DNA of 61,044 bases from JBNARI01 sp049718765 (GTDB lineage: Bacteria; Bacillota; Sulfobacillia; DUMF01): positions 1-61,044 of the forward strand of contig JBNARI010000010.1 of assembly GCA_049718765.1 (NCBI GenBank). The letters are read 5' to 3'. Positions 51,781 through 59,621 of the stretch are shown here, piece after piece. The position numbers were made by a program, and so were the translations under genes. The notes under the pieces are model-generated. The model saw only the letters and a list, made by a program, of their open reading frames with translations, was not told where the DNA came from and made no database searches. Each line of letters opens with the position of its first letter. The stretch's first letter is position 1.

Positions 51781-52947
51781 TTACTTCCCTTCGTATGCTA
51801 GTGAAGCCGCCTTGGCAGCTGCCCCCCTCTCGAGCTTGAACCCTTGACGCGCAAGCAAGTCTTCAAGCGCAGTAAGCAGCCACAGCACAGCGTGCTTGTT
51901 CGCGTTCACACCCATAAGCCCAATTCTCCAGATCTTGCCCTTGAGCTCGCCAAGACCGCCTCCTATCTCGATATTATATTCCTTGAGGAGGGCTCCCCTC
52001 ACCTTGGCCTCGTCAATGCCTGGAGGCACTTTCACTGTGTTGAGGCTCGGCAATCTGTAGGGTCCGTCGACCAGCATTTCTAGCCCCATGGCGCTTATGC
52101 CTTCAATGAACGCCTTTTGGGCTTGCCTGTGCCGCGCCCACCTGGTTTCTATCCCTTCTTCCTTTACTATCCTAAGCGCCTCGTTCAAAGCGTAAACCAT
52201 GTTTATGGGTGCCGTGTGATGGTAGAAGCGCTCTTGACCCCAGTACCTGCGAATCATCGTGAGGTCAAGGTACCAGCTGAGCACTTTGCTCTTTCTTTGT
52301 TCCAATACGCGTACCGCTTCTGGGCCGAAAGTAACTGGAGCAAGCCCCGGGGGGCAGTTAAGGCATTTCTGGGTGCCCGAATACGCTGCATCCACTCCCC
52401 AATCGTCACACCTGAATTCCACCCCACCCAGAGAGGTAACGCAATCCACAACCAACAGCACCCCGTACTTCTTGCACAGCCGCGAGATCTCATCCAGGGG
52501 TTGCAGCACTCCTGTGGAAGTCTCTGCGTGAACTATGGCCACAAGCTTTGCATCGGGGTTCTTGGCCAAAGCCCTTTGCAGGTCATCGGGGTAAACTGGT
52601 TGACCCCAGGGCGAGTCCACTCGAACCAGCGTGGCTCCTACTCTCTCCACAATGTCCGCCATCCGTTGGCCAAATACCCCGCACACGCATACGATGGCCT
52701 TGTCTCCTGGCTCCAGCAAGTTCACCAAGACTGTTTCCATCCCCGCGCTGCCAGTGCCCGACATGGGCAGGGTCAGCTCATTGCTTGTTTGAAACACATA
52801 CCTCAACAGCTCCATGGTTTCTGTCATCAGCTCGAGGAACCTAGGGTCAAGGTGGCCCACCGTGGGTTGAGCCATCGCCCTGAGCACCCGTGCAGGAACT
52901 GTGCTGGGACCGGGCCCCATTAGCAATAGTTCTGGCATATGATTCAC
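51781..52947 (-). CDS. Alanine--glyoxylate aminotransferase (class V)
   Basis: A 388-residue PLP enzyme of the class V family. The PLP lysine lies in Y-S-G-T-Q-K-C-L-N-C-P-P-G near 195, and L-G-P-G-P-like M-G-P-G-P-S near residue 10. H-A-E-T-S-T-G-V-L-Q-P near 138, the Y-H-H-T-A-P-I segment near 242 and a C-terminal R-I-G-L-M-G motif are also present. These spacings closely follow human AGXT as I remember it (S-G-S-Q-K-A-L-N, H-G-E-S-S-T-G-V-L-Q-P, Y-H-H-T-I-P). It should transaminate glyoxylate or serine. GTG 52947 has GGGGGAT upstream. The gene 14 bases upstream encodes an aldolase whose likely product is glyoxylate. Confidence 0.85.
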   Translation of the reverse strand: MNHMPELLLMGPGPSTVPARVLRAMAQPTVGHLDPRFLELMTETMELLRYVFQTSNELTLPMSGTGSAGMETVLVNLLEPGDKAIVCVCGVFGQRMADIVERVGATLVRVDSPWGQPVYPDDLQRALAKNPDAKLVAIVHAETSTGVLQPLDEISRLCKKYGVLLVVDCVTSLGGVEFRCDDWGVDAAYSGTQKCLNCPPGLAPVTFGPEAVRVLEQRKSKVLSWYLDLTMIRRYWGQERFYHHTAPINMVYALNEALRIVKEEGIETRWARHRQAQKAFIEGISAMGLEMLVDGPYRLPSLNTVKVPPGIDEAKVRGALLKEYNIEIGGGLGELKGKIWRIGLMGVNANKHAVLWLLTALEDLLARQGFKLERGAAAKAASLAYEGK

Positions 52948-52961
52948 GTCGATCCCCCCGT

Positions 52962-53879
52962 CTAGTTTCTACTCATGAGTGCCCTGGCCTTGGCTTTAAA
53001 CTCGTGAATCATCTTGCGTAACTCCTCCTTGGCGTTGTCCCCAAGGGGCAGGATAGGCCTTCTGGGCAAACCTCCGAAGTACCCTTCTATGTCCATAGCA
53101 GCCTTGAGCCCTGCGACTCCCCACTGAGTGGTGACCGCTGCGTTCACCTGCAAGATAGCCAGCTGGAGCTGCCTGGCGGTCTCCAGGTCTCCCCTCTTGA
53201 AAGCACAGTAGATCTCGTCGCACTCGTCTGGAAACACGTTTGCGACAGCCGCAGTGGCGCCAACCGCGCCCACACACAGAGACGGCAGAAGATAGCTTCC
53301 AGACCCCGCAAACACCCTGAACCCTGGTTTCGCCCTTGCAATAATTTCGCTCATTTGAACCACGTTTCCCGAGGAGTCCTTAATGCCCACAACGTTAGCA
53401 TGCTTGGATACCTCTACTATTAGCTGTGACGACATGTTGATTCCCGTGTTCCTCGGGACGTTGTACGCAAGTACGGGAATGGGCGAGGCATCGGCCACAT
53501 CGTTGTAGAAGGCAGTAAGGGCAGCGTCTGTCATGCTCCCCTTGTAATAGCTTGGGTTAACCACCAAGCAGGCGTCGTAACCTATCTCGCCAGCAAGTTT
53601 GCACAGCCTAATAGTCTCTTTGGTGGACTCTGCACCAGTGCCAGCGATCAGCACTTTGTCTGACGAGGCGTGTTGCTTCACAAAGCGCAGCACAGTTTCC
53701 TTCTCGGCCTCGCTTAACAAGGGGAACTCACCATTGGAACCCAGCACCACAAGCCCTCTCAGCCGTGACTTGTTCCACCTCTCCAGGTTCTCCCCAAGCC
53801 TGTCCAGGGCAAGCTCCTGTCCTTCAAAGGGGATGGCTATGGGGGCAAATATTCCGCTCAGTTTGTCTAAATGCAGCAA
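52962..53879 (-). CDS. DapA-family aldolase, 4-hydroxy-2-oxoglutarate aldolase-like
   Basis: A 305-residue TIM-barrel class I aldolase. The Schiff-base lysine is in V-G-I-K-D-S-S-G near 170 and the catalytic tyrosine in L-A-Y-N-V-P near 140. The carboxylate loop reads G-S-N-G-E-F-P-L-L-S near 47, where DapA usually has G-T-T-G-E. Together with V-N-A-A-V-T near 248 this resembles mammalian HOGA1, which splits 4-hydroxy-2-oxoglutarate into pyruvate and glyoxylate. A 2-keto-3-deoxy sugar acid aldolase remains possible, given ilvD nearby. TTG 53879 has GGAGG eight bases before it. Confidence 0.8.
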   Translation of the reverse strand: MLHLDKLSGIFAPIAIPFEGQELALDRLGENLERWNKSRLRGLVVLGSNGEFPLLSEAEKETVLRFVKQHASSDKVLIAGTGAESTKETIRLCKLAGEIGYDACLVVNPSYYKGSMTDAALTAFYNDVADASPIPVLAYNVPRNTGINMSSQLIVEVSKHANVVGIKDSSGNVVQMSEIIARAKPGFRVFAGSGSYLLPSLCVGAVGATAAVANVFPDECDEIYCAFKRGDLETARQLQLAILQVNAAVTTQWGVAGLKAAMDIEGYFGGLPRRPILPLGDNAKEELRKMIHEFKAKARALMSRN

Positions 53880-54102
53880 AGAACAACCCTCCTTGCAGTT
53901 TTGCTTTAACCCATGTTCCCATGGCCCACTTCCACTGTCAGGGCCAGAGCCAAACACTAAACTCGATGAACACTTTCCCTCCCCAATCCCACCACCTCAA
54001 TCCTTTACAAGCCACCACCACACAGTGTTGAGTTCGATATTCGGAGCTGTATTCCTCCTGACGAGGGTTTTGTTATCATAGGTGCCAGGATCAGGTGATT
54101 CC
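53880..54102. promoter_or_regulatory. Divergent control region, aldolase and AraC-type regulator
   Basis: About 220 bases between two divergent genes, so it must hold both promoters. CCATG and CATGG form an inverted repeat at 53911-53924, 31-45 bases before the aldolase start. No confident -10/-35 pair was found. The small open frames here have no ribosome sites or recognisable products. Confidence 0.4.
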
Positions 54103-55090
54103 ATGCTAAATGGTAACAAGGTGCAGCATGCGGACTGTGGCACCATAACCTGGCTCTGGGAACCTAGCGATCCCAGAAGGAACAGGCTGAGTGCAGCTCT
54201 TGTGACGTTCAAACCAGCCGCTCAGCAGCCTCCCCACAGCCGTTCTTCAGAGGAGCAGTACATGTACGTGATATTTGGCTCGGGGATATCTGTGTTCAAT
54301 GGAGAGCTGAGTCAGCTATGCAAAGGAGTTACGGTTCACCTGCCCGCTTTCGGGGTGCATGAGATGTTTGCCTCTCAAGAAGGGTTTGAAGTGCTCATCG
54401 TTTACACTCCCGCGCCCATCGACAGCTTCAAGGTGCTTGGCAAGCGCTCCAAAGGCAGGCTATGCGTCCTTCGAAAGGTGCTCCAGCAAGATCCCCTTGT
54501 ACCGAGCTTCAGCAGTGGCCAGTTGTTTGGACATTGGAATCTTCCTTATTCAGGCAGGGGCTCTTCAAACCATACCGGTCAACCTAGTGCCCGAATGGTG
54601 TTCCTGCCTCACCTTAGCTGGCCTAATAGCGGCCCTTGCTACGGAGCGCGAATTGGAAACGACCATAGCAGAACAAATGGCCTCTGTCAGATTTGTGTGG
54701 AACTCTAGCGATTCAGTCCCTGAACTACCCTTTGCTCAAAACCCCGCCGTGTCCAAAGTACTGTCTTTCCTTCATTTCAAGTCCTCGGTTCAACTTGATC
54801 TACGACAAGCAGCCGCGTTGGCTGGCATGAGCCCTTCCCACCTTTCCCGCGTGTTTTCGCGGTACATGGGCATGCCGTTTGTGAAGTACTGCAACGTGGT
54901 TAAGGTGGCCAGAACCAAGACCCTCCTCGCATCCACAGATTTGACCGTAAAGGAAATCGCTTACCAAGTGGGCTTCGACAGCGCAGCTTACTTTGGAAGG
55001 GTATTTCATGACCTCGAAGGCAAGACCCCATCCAAGTTCCGCAAATCTGTTCGATCCACCGCAAAGCAAAAAGTGATAAATTACGATTAG
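54103..55090 (+). pseudogene. Cupin-AraC transcriptional regulator, frameshifted
   Basis: From ATG 54103 (AGGTGATT before it) the first frame encodes a cupin-like sensor domain with E-E-Q-Y-M-Y-V-I-F-G-S-G and V-H-L-P-A-F-G-V-H-E. Near 54440-54490 the coding signal moves to the +1 frame. That frame continues with a helical middle region (Q-A-G-A-L-Q-T-I-P-V-N-L-V-P-E-W) and a complete AraC DNA-binding domain (two helix-turn-helix units around A-A-L-A-G-M-S-P-S-H-L-S-R-V-F and E-I-A-Y-Q-V-G-F-D-S). A one-base change would restore a protein of about 325 residues. It could be a real mutation or an assembly error. Its position suggests control of the aldolase pair and ilvD. Confidence 0.7.
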
Positions 55091-55140
55091 ATTGTTAGCA
55101 GGGTGTGTTCAGAAAACCCGGAACATTCTATAGGGTATGT

Positions 55141-55152
55141 GTCCCTTGGGAC
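55141..55152. promoter_or_regulatory. Short palindrome upstream of ilvD
   Basis: GTCCC and GGGAC flank two bases, 29-40 bases before the ilvD start. It may be an operator for the adjacent AraC-type regulator; the evidence is the symmetry only. Confidence 0.2.
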
Positions 55153-55180
55153 TTGACCGTGATGGAAAGGAGGAGCTTAG

Positions 55181-56845
55181 GTGTACAGCGATACAGTTAA
55201 GTCTGGACCAGAACGTTCACCCCACAGGTCCCTCTTCTACGCCATGGGCTATACTCGGGACGAACTGCGCAGGCCTCTTATCGCAGTGGTAAACGCCCAC
55301 AATGAGGTGATACCCGGCCATTATCACTTGGATTCCCTTGCATACGCCGCCAAGAGAGGGATCCTGGCGGAAGGTGGCACCCCCATTGAGTTTCCCGTAA
55401 TTGGCATTTGCGATGGCATTGCCATGAACCACGCCGGGATGAAGTATCCCCTTGCCTCCAGGGAGCTTATTGCGGACTCCATTGAAGCCATGATAATCGC
55501 CCACGGCTTCGACGGGATGCTTCTCATCGGGAACTGTGACAAGATCGTGCCAGGCATGCTAATGGCAGCAGCAAGGTTGAACGTGCCGGCAGTTTATCTG
55601 GGCGGTGGTCCCATGCTCGCTGGATGGTACAAGGGCAAAGTGATTGACCTGATTTCCGGCCCGTTCGAAGGCGTTGGGGCTCTCGCTGCGGGCAAGATCA
55701 CCCCAGAAGAGCTAGAGGAGATCGAGCTCAACGCCTGCCCTGGCTGTGGGTCCTGCTCAGGTCTTTTCACAGCCAACACAATGAACTGTATGGCGGAGGC
55801 CCTGGGCATAGCCTTGCCGGGCAACGGTACAGTACCCGCTGTGACCGGCAAGCGTCTACAGCTTGCCAACATGGCTGGCCGTCAAATAGTCCGCATGGTG
55901 AAGCGAGACATCAGGCCCCGGGATATCTTTACCCTGGAAGCCTTCCAGAACGCCATCGCGGTGGACATGGCCATTGGAGGATCCACAAACACAGTACTGC
56001 ACCTCATGGCAATTGCCAACGAGGCTAACGTGCCCCTTGGCCTGGAAACCTTCGATAGGATTTCACGAAGGGTGCCCAACTTGTGCAAGCTAAGTCCCGG
56101 AGGTCACCACCACCTGGAGGACCTAGACAGGGCGGGTGGCATTCCAGCAGTGCTAAACAGGCTGCTTTGTTTGGGAGTGCTGAACACTGAGTGCCTCACG
56201 GTATGGGAGAAAACCATAGGGGAGATCGCGTCGTCAGCCAAAGTGCTCGATCCGAATGTGATCAGGCCGCTAGACAACCCCTACCTCCCCGAAGGCGGAA
56301 TTGCAGTGCTCTTCGGCAATCTTGCGCCTGAAGGCGCTGTGGTCAAACAGTCTGCTGTGGCCCCTGAAATGATGCGTCACGAGGGTCCCGCAAGGGCCTT
56401 CGACTCTGAAGAGGAAGCCTTCAAAGCCATAACTGGTGGCCAAATTAAGCCTGGAGACGTGGTAATCATTAGGTACGAGGGGCCCAAAGGCGGGCCCGGG
56501 ATGAGGGAAATGCTTAGCCCCACCGCCGCCCTTGCAGGCATGGGCCTCGACACGGAAGTGGCCCTGATCACCGACGGCAGGTTCTCTGGGGGCACGAGGG
56601 GCGCTTCAATCGGTCACGTGTCCCCGGAAGCCATGGAAGGGGGACCCATAGCAGCAGTCCAGGACGGAGACATCGTGAGCATAGACATCCCTGCCAGGCA
56701 GCTGAACGTCAAGCTCAGCCAAGAAGAACTCGCAAGCAGGTTGGCCTCATGGCAAAAACCACCAATTAGGGCACCGAAGGGGCATTACTTGAACAGGTAC
56801 GCGCGTCTGGTGAGCTCCGCAAGCAAAGGAGCAATTATGCAATAG
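55181..56845 (+). CDS. ilvD: Dihydroxy-acid dehydratase family protein (IlvD/Edd)
   Basis: A 554-residue iron-sulfur dehydratase. Cluster cysteines are in G-N-C-D-K near 113 and C-P-G-C-G-S-C-S-G near 185. G-G-S-T-N-T-V-L-H near 268 and the C-terminal G-R-F-S-G-G-T-R-G are intact. Overall it reads as a normal dihydroxy-acid dehydratase of valine and isoleucine synthesis. Yet it stands alone, without ilvB, ilvC or leu genes, beside an AraC-type regulator, an aldolase and a TRAP permease remnant. Dehydration of a sugar acid is therefore a fair alternative. GTG 55181 has AGGAGG seven bases upstream. Confidence 0.9.
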   Translation: MYSDTVKSGPERSPHRSLFYAMGYTRDELRRPLIAVVNAHNEVIPGHYHLDSLAYAAKRGILAEGGTPIEFPVIGICDGIAMNHAGMKYPLASRELIADSIEAMIIAHGFDGMLLIGNCDKIVPGMLMAAARLNVPAVYLGGGPMLAGWYKGKVIDLISGPFEGVGALAAGKITPEELEEIELNACPGCGSCSGLFTANTMNCMAEALGIALPGNGTVPAVTGKRLQLANMAGRQIVRMVKRDIRPRDIFTLEAFQNAIAVDMAIGGSTNTVLHLMAIANEANVPLGLETFDRISRRVPNLCKLSPGGHHHLEDLDRAGGIPAVLNRLLCLGVLNTECLTVWEKTIGEIASSAKVLDPNVIRPLDNPYLPEGGIAVLFGNLAPEGAVVKQSAVAPEMMRHEGPARAFDSEEEAFKAITGGQIKPGDVVIIRYEGPKGGPGMREMLSPTAALAGMGLDTEVALITDGRFSGGTRGASIGHVSPEAMEGGPIAAVQDGDIVSIDIPARQLNVKLSQEELASRLASWQKPPIRAPKGHYLNRYARLVSSASKGAIMQ

Positions 56846-56868
56846 ATCAGGAAAAGGGGGTTGACCGT

Positions 56869-57332
56869 AAGTTGAAAGATCTGTACAGGATCTTTGTGGA
56901 CTCGGCTGTCACCACGTGCCTGGTAATGTTCGTGATGGCCACCTGAGGATACCAGAGGCAATCGCCAAAGGGCTGCTTTCCTTAACATCGAACAGATTGC
57001 TGATCATTGACGTGATAATCCTAATCGTGGGCACCTTCATGGAAATAGCTTCAGCCCTGATACTCACCACATCCATCTTCATTCCCACAGTCAGCAAGCT
57101 CGGCGTGGATCTGGTGCACTTTGGCCTGATAGTGACAATAGGCCTGGCAATAGGGATGATAACGCCGCCGGTGGCAATCAACCTCTATGTGGTAGGCTCG
57201 GTGGCGGGCACATCGATGGAAAGGATCAGCAGGGCTGTTGTGCCCATGGTGCTGGTGCTAGTGGGGGTGTTATTGCTCATCGCATATTTCCCCCAGACCG
57301 TACTTGTCATCCCAAACTGGCTGATGCCGTAA
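56869..57332 (+). pseudogene. TRAP transporter large permease (DctM), C-terminal remnant
   Basis: Two fragments in different frames match the end of DctM-type permeases. The first (56869-56946) reads D-L-Y-R-I-F-V-D-S-A-V-T-T and stops at TGA. The second runs to 57332 with I-P-E-A-I-A-K-G-L-L-S-L-T, the G-T-F-M-E-I segment, H-F-G-L-I-V-T-I-G-L-A-I-G and T-P-P-V-A-I-N-L-Y-V. The first 250 or so residues of a normal permease are missing, as are the DctP and DctQ partners. A transporter was once encoded beside ilvD and has been mostly deleted. Confidence 0.75.
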
Positions 57333-57338
57333 CAAAGA

Positions 57339-57369
57339 GGGCCCTTGGCCCAAACAGCGCCAAGGGCCC
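57339..57369. terminator. Hairpin between the permease remnant and yebC
   Basis: GGGCCCTTGGC and GCCAAGGGCCC form a perfect 11-base stem with a 9-base loop between convergent units. On the minus strand it is followed by TCTTTGTT, so it mainly ends the tyrS-yebC transcript. It may act both ways. Confidence 0.75.
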
Positions 57370-57385
57370 GAATATATTCTGGCCG

Positions 57386-58144
57386 TTACTCCGCGAAGCT
57401 TTCCAGTATTTCCTCGGGAATATCGAAGTTGGCGTAAACTTTTTGCACGTCGTCGTGGTTCTCCAGCGCGTCCATAAGTCGAAGCATCTTTTCCGCTTCC
57501 GCACCTGTCAATGTGACAGTAGTCTTAGGCACCATGGTCACTTCGGCTACAGACGGCTTTATGCCTTTGGACATGAGGAAAGCACGAATGCTCTCCACTT
57601 CGTCCTGGCCGCAGAACAGTTCAAACTCCTGGTCAGAAGTCTTGACATCCTCTACTCCAGCCTCAAGTGCCAGCGCCAGGACATCATCCTCAGTAAGATA
57701 CGGGAAGTCCTCCCTGTCAATGCAAATGTAGCCTCGCTTGTCAAACATCCACGCAACGCTGCCTGCTTCGCCCATGTTCCCCCCGTGCTTAGAGAAAATG
57801 TATCTGATCTCGCTTGCCGCCCTGTTCCTGTTGTCAGTCACCACGTCAACCATGACTGCCACGCCGCCTGGCCCGAAACCCTCGTAGGTAAGTTCCTCGT
57901 AAGTCACCCCTTCAAGCTCGCCTGTACCCTTCTTGATGGCACGGTTGATGGTGTCCATGGGGATGTTGGCTTCGCGGGCGCGCTGGATGGCCGTCTTTAG
58001 CCTCAAGTTGGCTTCAGGGTTTCCCCCACCACGGCGCGCAGCAATGACTATTTCCTTGGTCAGCTTGGAAAAAACCTGACCCTTCTGAGCATCAGCCTTG
58101 GCTTTCTTGTGTTTGATGTTGGCCCACTTGGAATGGCCCGACAC
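57386..58144 (-). CDS. yebC: YebC/PmpR (TACO1-like) family protein
   Basis: A 252-residue three-domain protein. M-S-G-H-S-K-W-A-N-I-K-H-K-K opens it, and the N-I-P-M-D-T-I-N-R-A-I-K-K and Y-E-G-F-G-P-G-G-V-A motifs are present. Long known as a presumed regulator, the family has more recently been linked to relief of ribosome stalling on proline-rich stretches. GTG start with AGGAGG eight bases upstream. In many bacteria ruvC follows directly; here the accessory block lies between. Confidence 0.95.
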   Translation of the reverse strand: MSGHSKWANIKHKKAKADAQKGQVFSKLTKEIVIAARRGGGNPEANLRLKTAIQRAREANIPMDTINRAIKKGTGELEGVTYEELTYEGFGPGGVAVMVDVVTDNRNRAASEIRYIFSKHGGNMGEAGSVAWMFDKRGYICIDREDFPYLTEDDVLALALEAGVEDVKTSDQEFELFCGQDEVESIRAFLMSKGIKPSVAEVTMVPKTTVTLTGAEAEKMLRLMDALENHDDVQKVYANFDIPEEILESFAE

Positions 58145-58159
58145 TCCAGTTCCCTCCTG

Positions 58160-58897
58160 TCAACTCAGCCCAATTTGGAACCTCTCTGGAACCGGCGCCA
58201 CAACCCTCTTGTGATGCGAACCCACGAACCTCTGGTGAACGAGCTGTGCTAGGGCAGGACTACCAACCCCAGCGTACAGCAACTCGTCAAGCTCAGCGTA
58301 GGTGACCCCCATTTCTCCCTCATCAGTTTGCCCCGCCCATAGTCCCGCTGTAGGAGGTTTAGTGATTACGCCCCCGGGAACCCCAAGGTAGCGAGCTATT
58401 TCCCTCACCTCACGCTTCAACAGGCAGCCGATGGGAAGGATATCCACACCACCGTCGCCGTACTTGGTGAAGTATCCCATGACCGCCTCCGACCGGTTGC
58501 CAGTGCCAGCTACAAGGTAATTTAGGGTGTTGGCGTAGAAGTAAAGGCTGATCATTCGTAACCTTGGCTTAAGGTTTGCCTTGGCTAATGGCGGGGCACA
58601 GTCTCCACAGGTAAACTGTGCCAATAGCTGGTGGTACACGGGCGTGAGGTCAACCCTCGCCTTTTCTACACCGAAGTGCTGGATCACCCTCTCCGCGTCC
58701 TCCAGGTCCTGCGCTTGGCTTTCACAGGGCATGACCAGGGCAAGCACTCTGCCTGGAGCTGCACGGGCGCTCAGACCCAGTACCACCGCAGAGTCGACAC
58801 CCCCGCTCACGCCAACCACGAACCCTTGGGCGCCAGCGACCGAAAGCTGCTTTTGCATCCACTTCACTATGGCTGAAGCGACTTGCTCCGCATCCAT
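58160..58897 (-). CDS. nadE: NAD+ synthase, ammonia-dependent
   Basis: A 245-residue N-type ATP pyrophosphatase that amidates nicotinic acid adenine dinucleotide. The P-loop G-V-S-G-G-V-D-S-A is near 30 and the NaAD-binding G-T-G-N-R-S-E near 137, while K-P-P-T-A-G-L-W-A-G-Q is near 188. There is no glutaminase domain, so it uses free ammonia. ATG 58897 with GAAGG is preferred over GTG 58915. Confidence 0.94.
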   Translation of the reverse strand: MDAEQVASAIVKWMQKQLSVAGAQGFVVGVSGGVDSAVVLGLSARAAPGRVLALVMPCESQAQDLEDAERVIQHFGVEKARVDLTPVYHQLLAQFTCGDCAPPLAKANLKPRLRMISLYFYANTLNYLVAGTGNRSEAVMGYFTKYGDGGVDILPIGCLLKREVREIARYLGVPGGVITKPPTAGLWAGQTDEGEMGVTYAELDELLYAGVGSPALAQLVHQRFVGSHHKRVVAPVPERFQIGLS

Positions 58898-58948
58898 GAA
58901 ATCGCCTTCACCCACGAAGATTAATTCGACGCAACGGCTTCAAAGCCT

Positions 58949-59563
58949 TCACTCAAAATGCAAGAAACTCGCTGGAACCTTGCCTGGCACTACCACCGTG
59001 GCCAGGGGAACGCTGGATGCTATGTTAAAGTCGTAGCTCACAAGGGGCACCACTACCCTCACCTTCACGTCTACGTCACCGTAGAAAGAAAGCCGTGTCT
59101 GGTTGATCCCCACTGCCTCAAACTTGTCCCTGACCGAAAAGGCAACGGACCCCAAAGGCATCAACCTCACGGGGATCACAGGCCCAACGCTGGCCAGCAC
59201 CACACTGCCGAGAAACTGCCCCAGGGGAATCCGCACCGTATACTCCCCAAGGCGTTCAATTCCCCGTTGGATCGCCTGAGTGCAAAGAGCCTGAACCTTG
59301 CTGATCAAAAGTGTGTTCACCTGAATGAACTCCACTTCATCCCGGGAGTTCCTGTGAACTTCCACAAGTTTGGACGGATCCACATCGCCCACCGACTCCG
59401 CCAGCGCCGCTGTGATCACTTGATTTGCCATGGCTCCAATCTGCATTTCCGCAAAAGCCTCAAGGTTTTGCCTGGCCACCGCTTCCAGCGCCCTGGTGCC
59501 GTAAATGCAGAGGAAAGCCAGTAGAGCCAGGATTATCCGTAACGTCCTCGTTCGTTTCCTCAC
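58949..59563 (-). CDS. yunB: Sporulation protein YunB
   Basis: A protein of about 204 residues with a basic N-terminus and one transmembrane helix (about 8-24). Its outer domain has I-P-L-G-Q-F-L-G-S near 122 and K-F-E-A-V-G-I-N-Q-T near 155, which are the YunB family core. B. subtilis yunB is a SigE-regulon gene needed for full sporulation; the activity is unknown. GTG 59563 has GGGGG six bases upstream and is preferred over TTG 59593. Confidence 0.88.
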   Translation of the reverse strand: MRKRTRTLRIILALLAFLCIYGTRALEAVARQNLEAFAEMQIGAMANQVITAALAESVGDVDPSKLVEVHRNSRDEVEFIQVNTLLISKVQALCTQAIQRGIERLGEYTVRIPLGQFLGSVVLASVGPVIPVRLMPLGSVAFSVRDKFEAVGINQTRLSFYGDVDVKVRVVVPLVSYDFNIASSVPLATVVVPGKVPASFLHFE

Positions 59564-59621
59564 AGCAAAGCCCCCACTTCCCGCTCCTATCAACGGTCAG
59601 TGGGAGTATATGCGCCTGCCC

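Noticed and set aside
54082..54708. The first half of the AraC-type regulator as a stand-alone cupin protein
   Set aside because: The 3' part of this frame shows no plausible protein pattern, while the +1 frame carries the expected middle region and DNA-binding domain.
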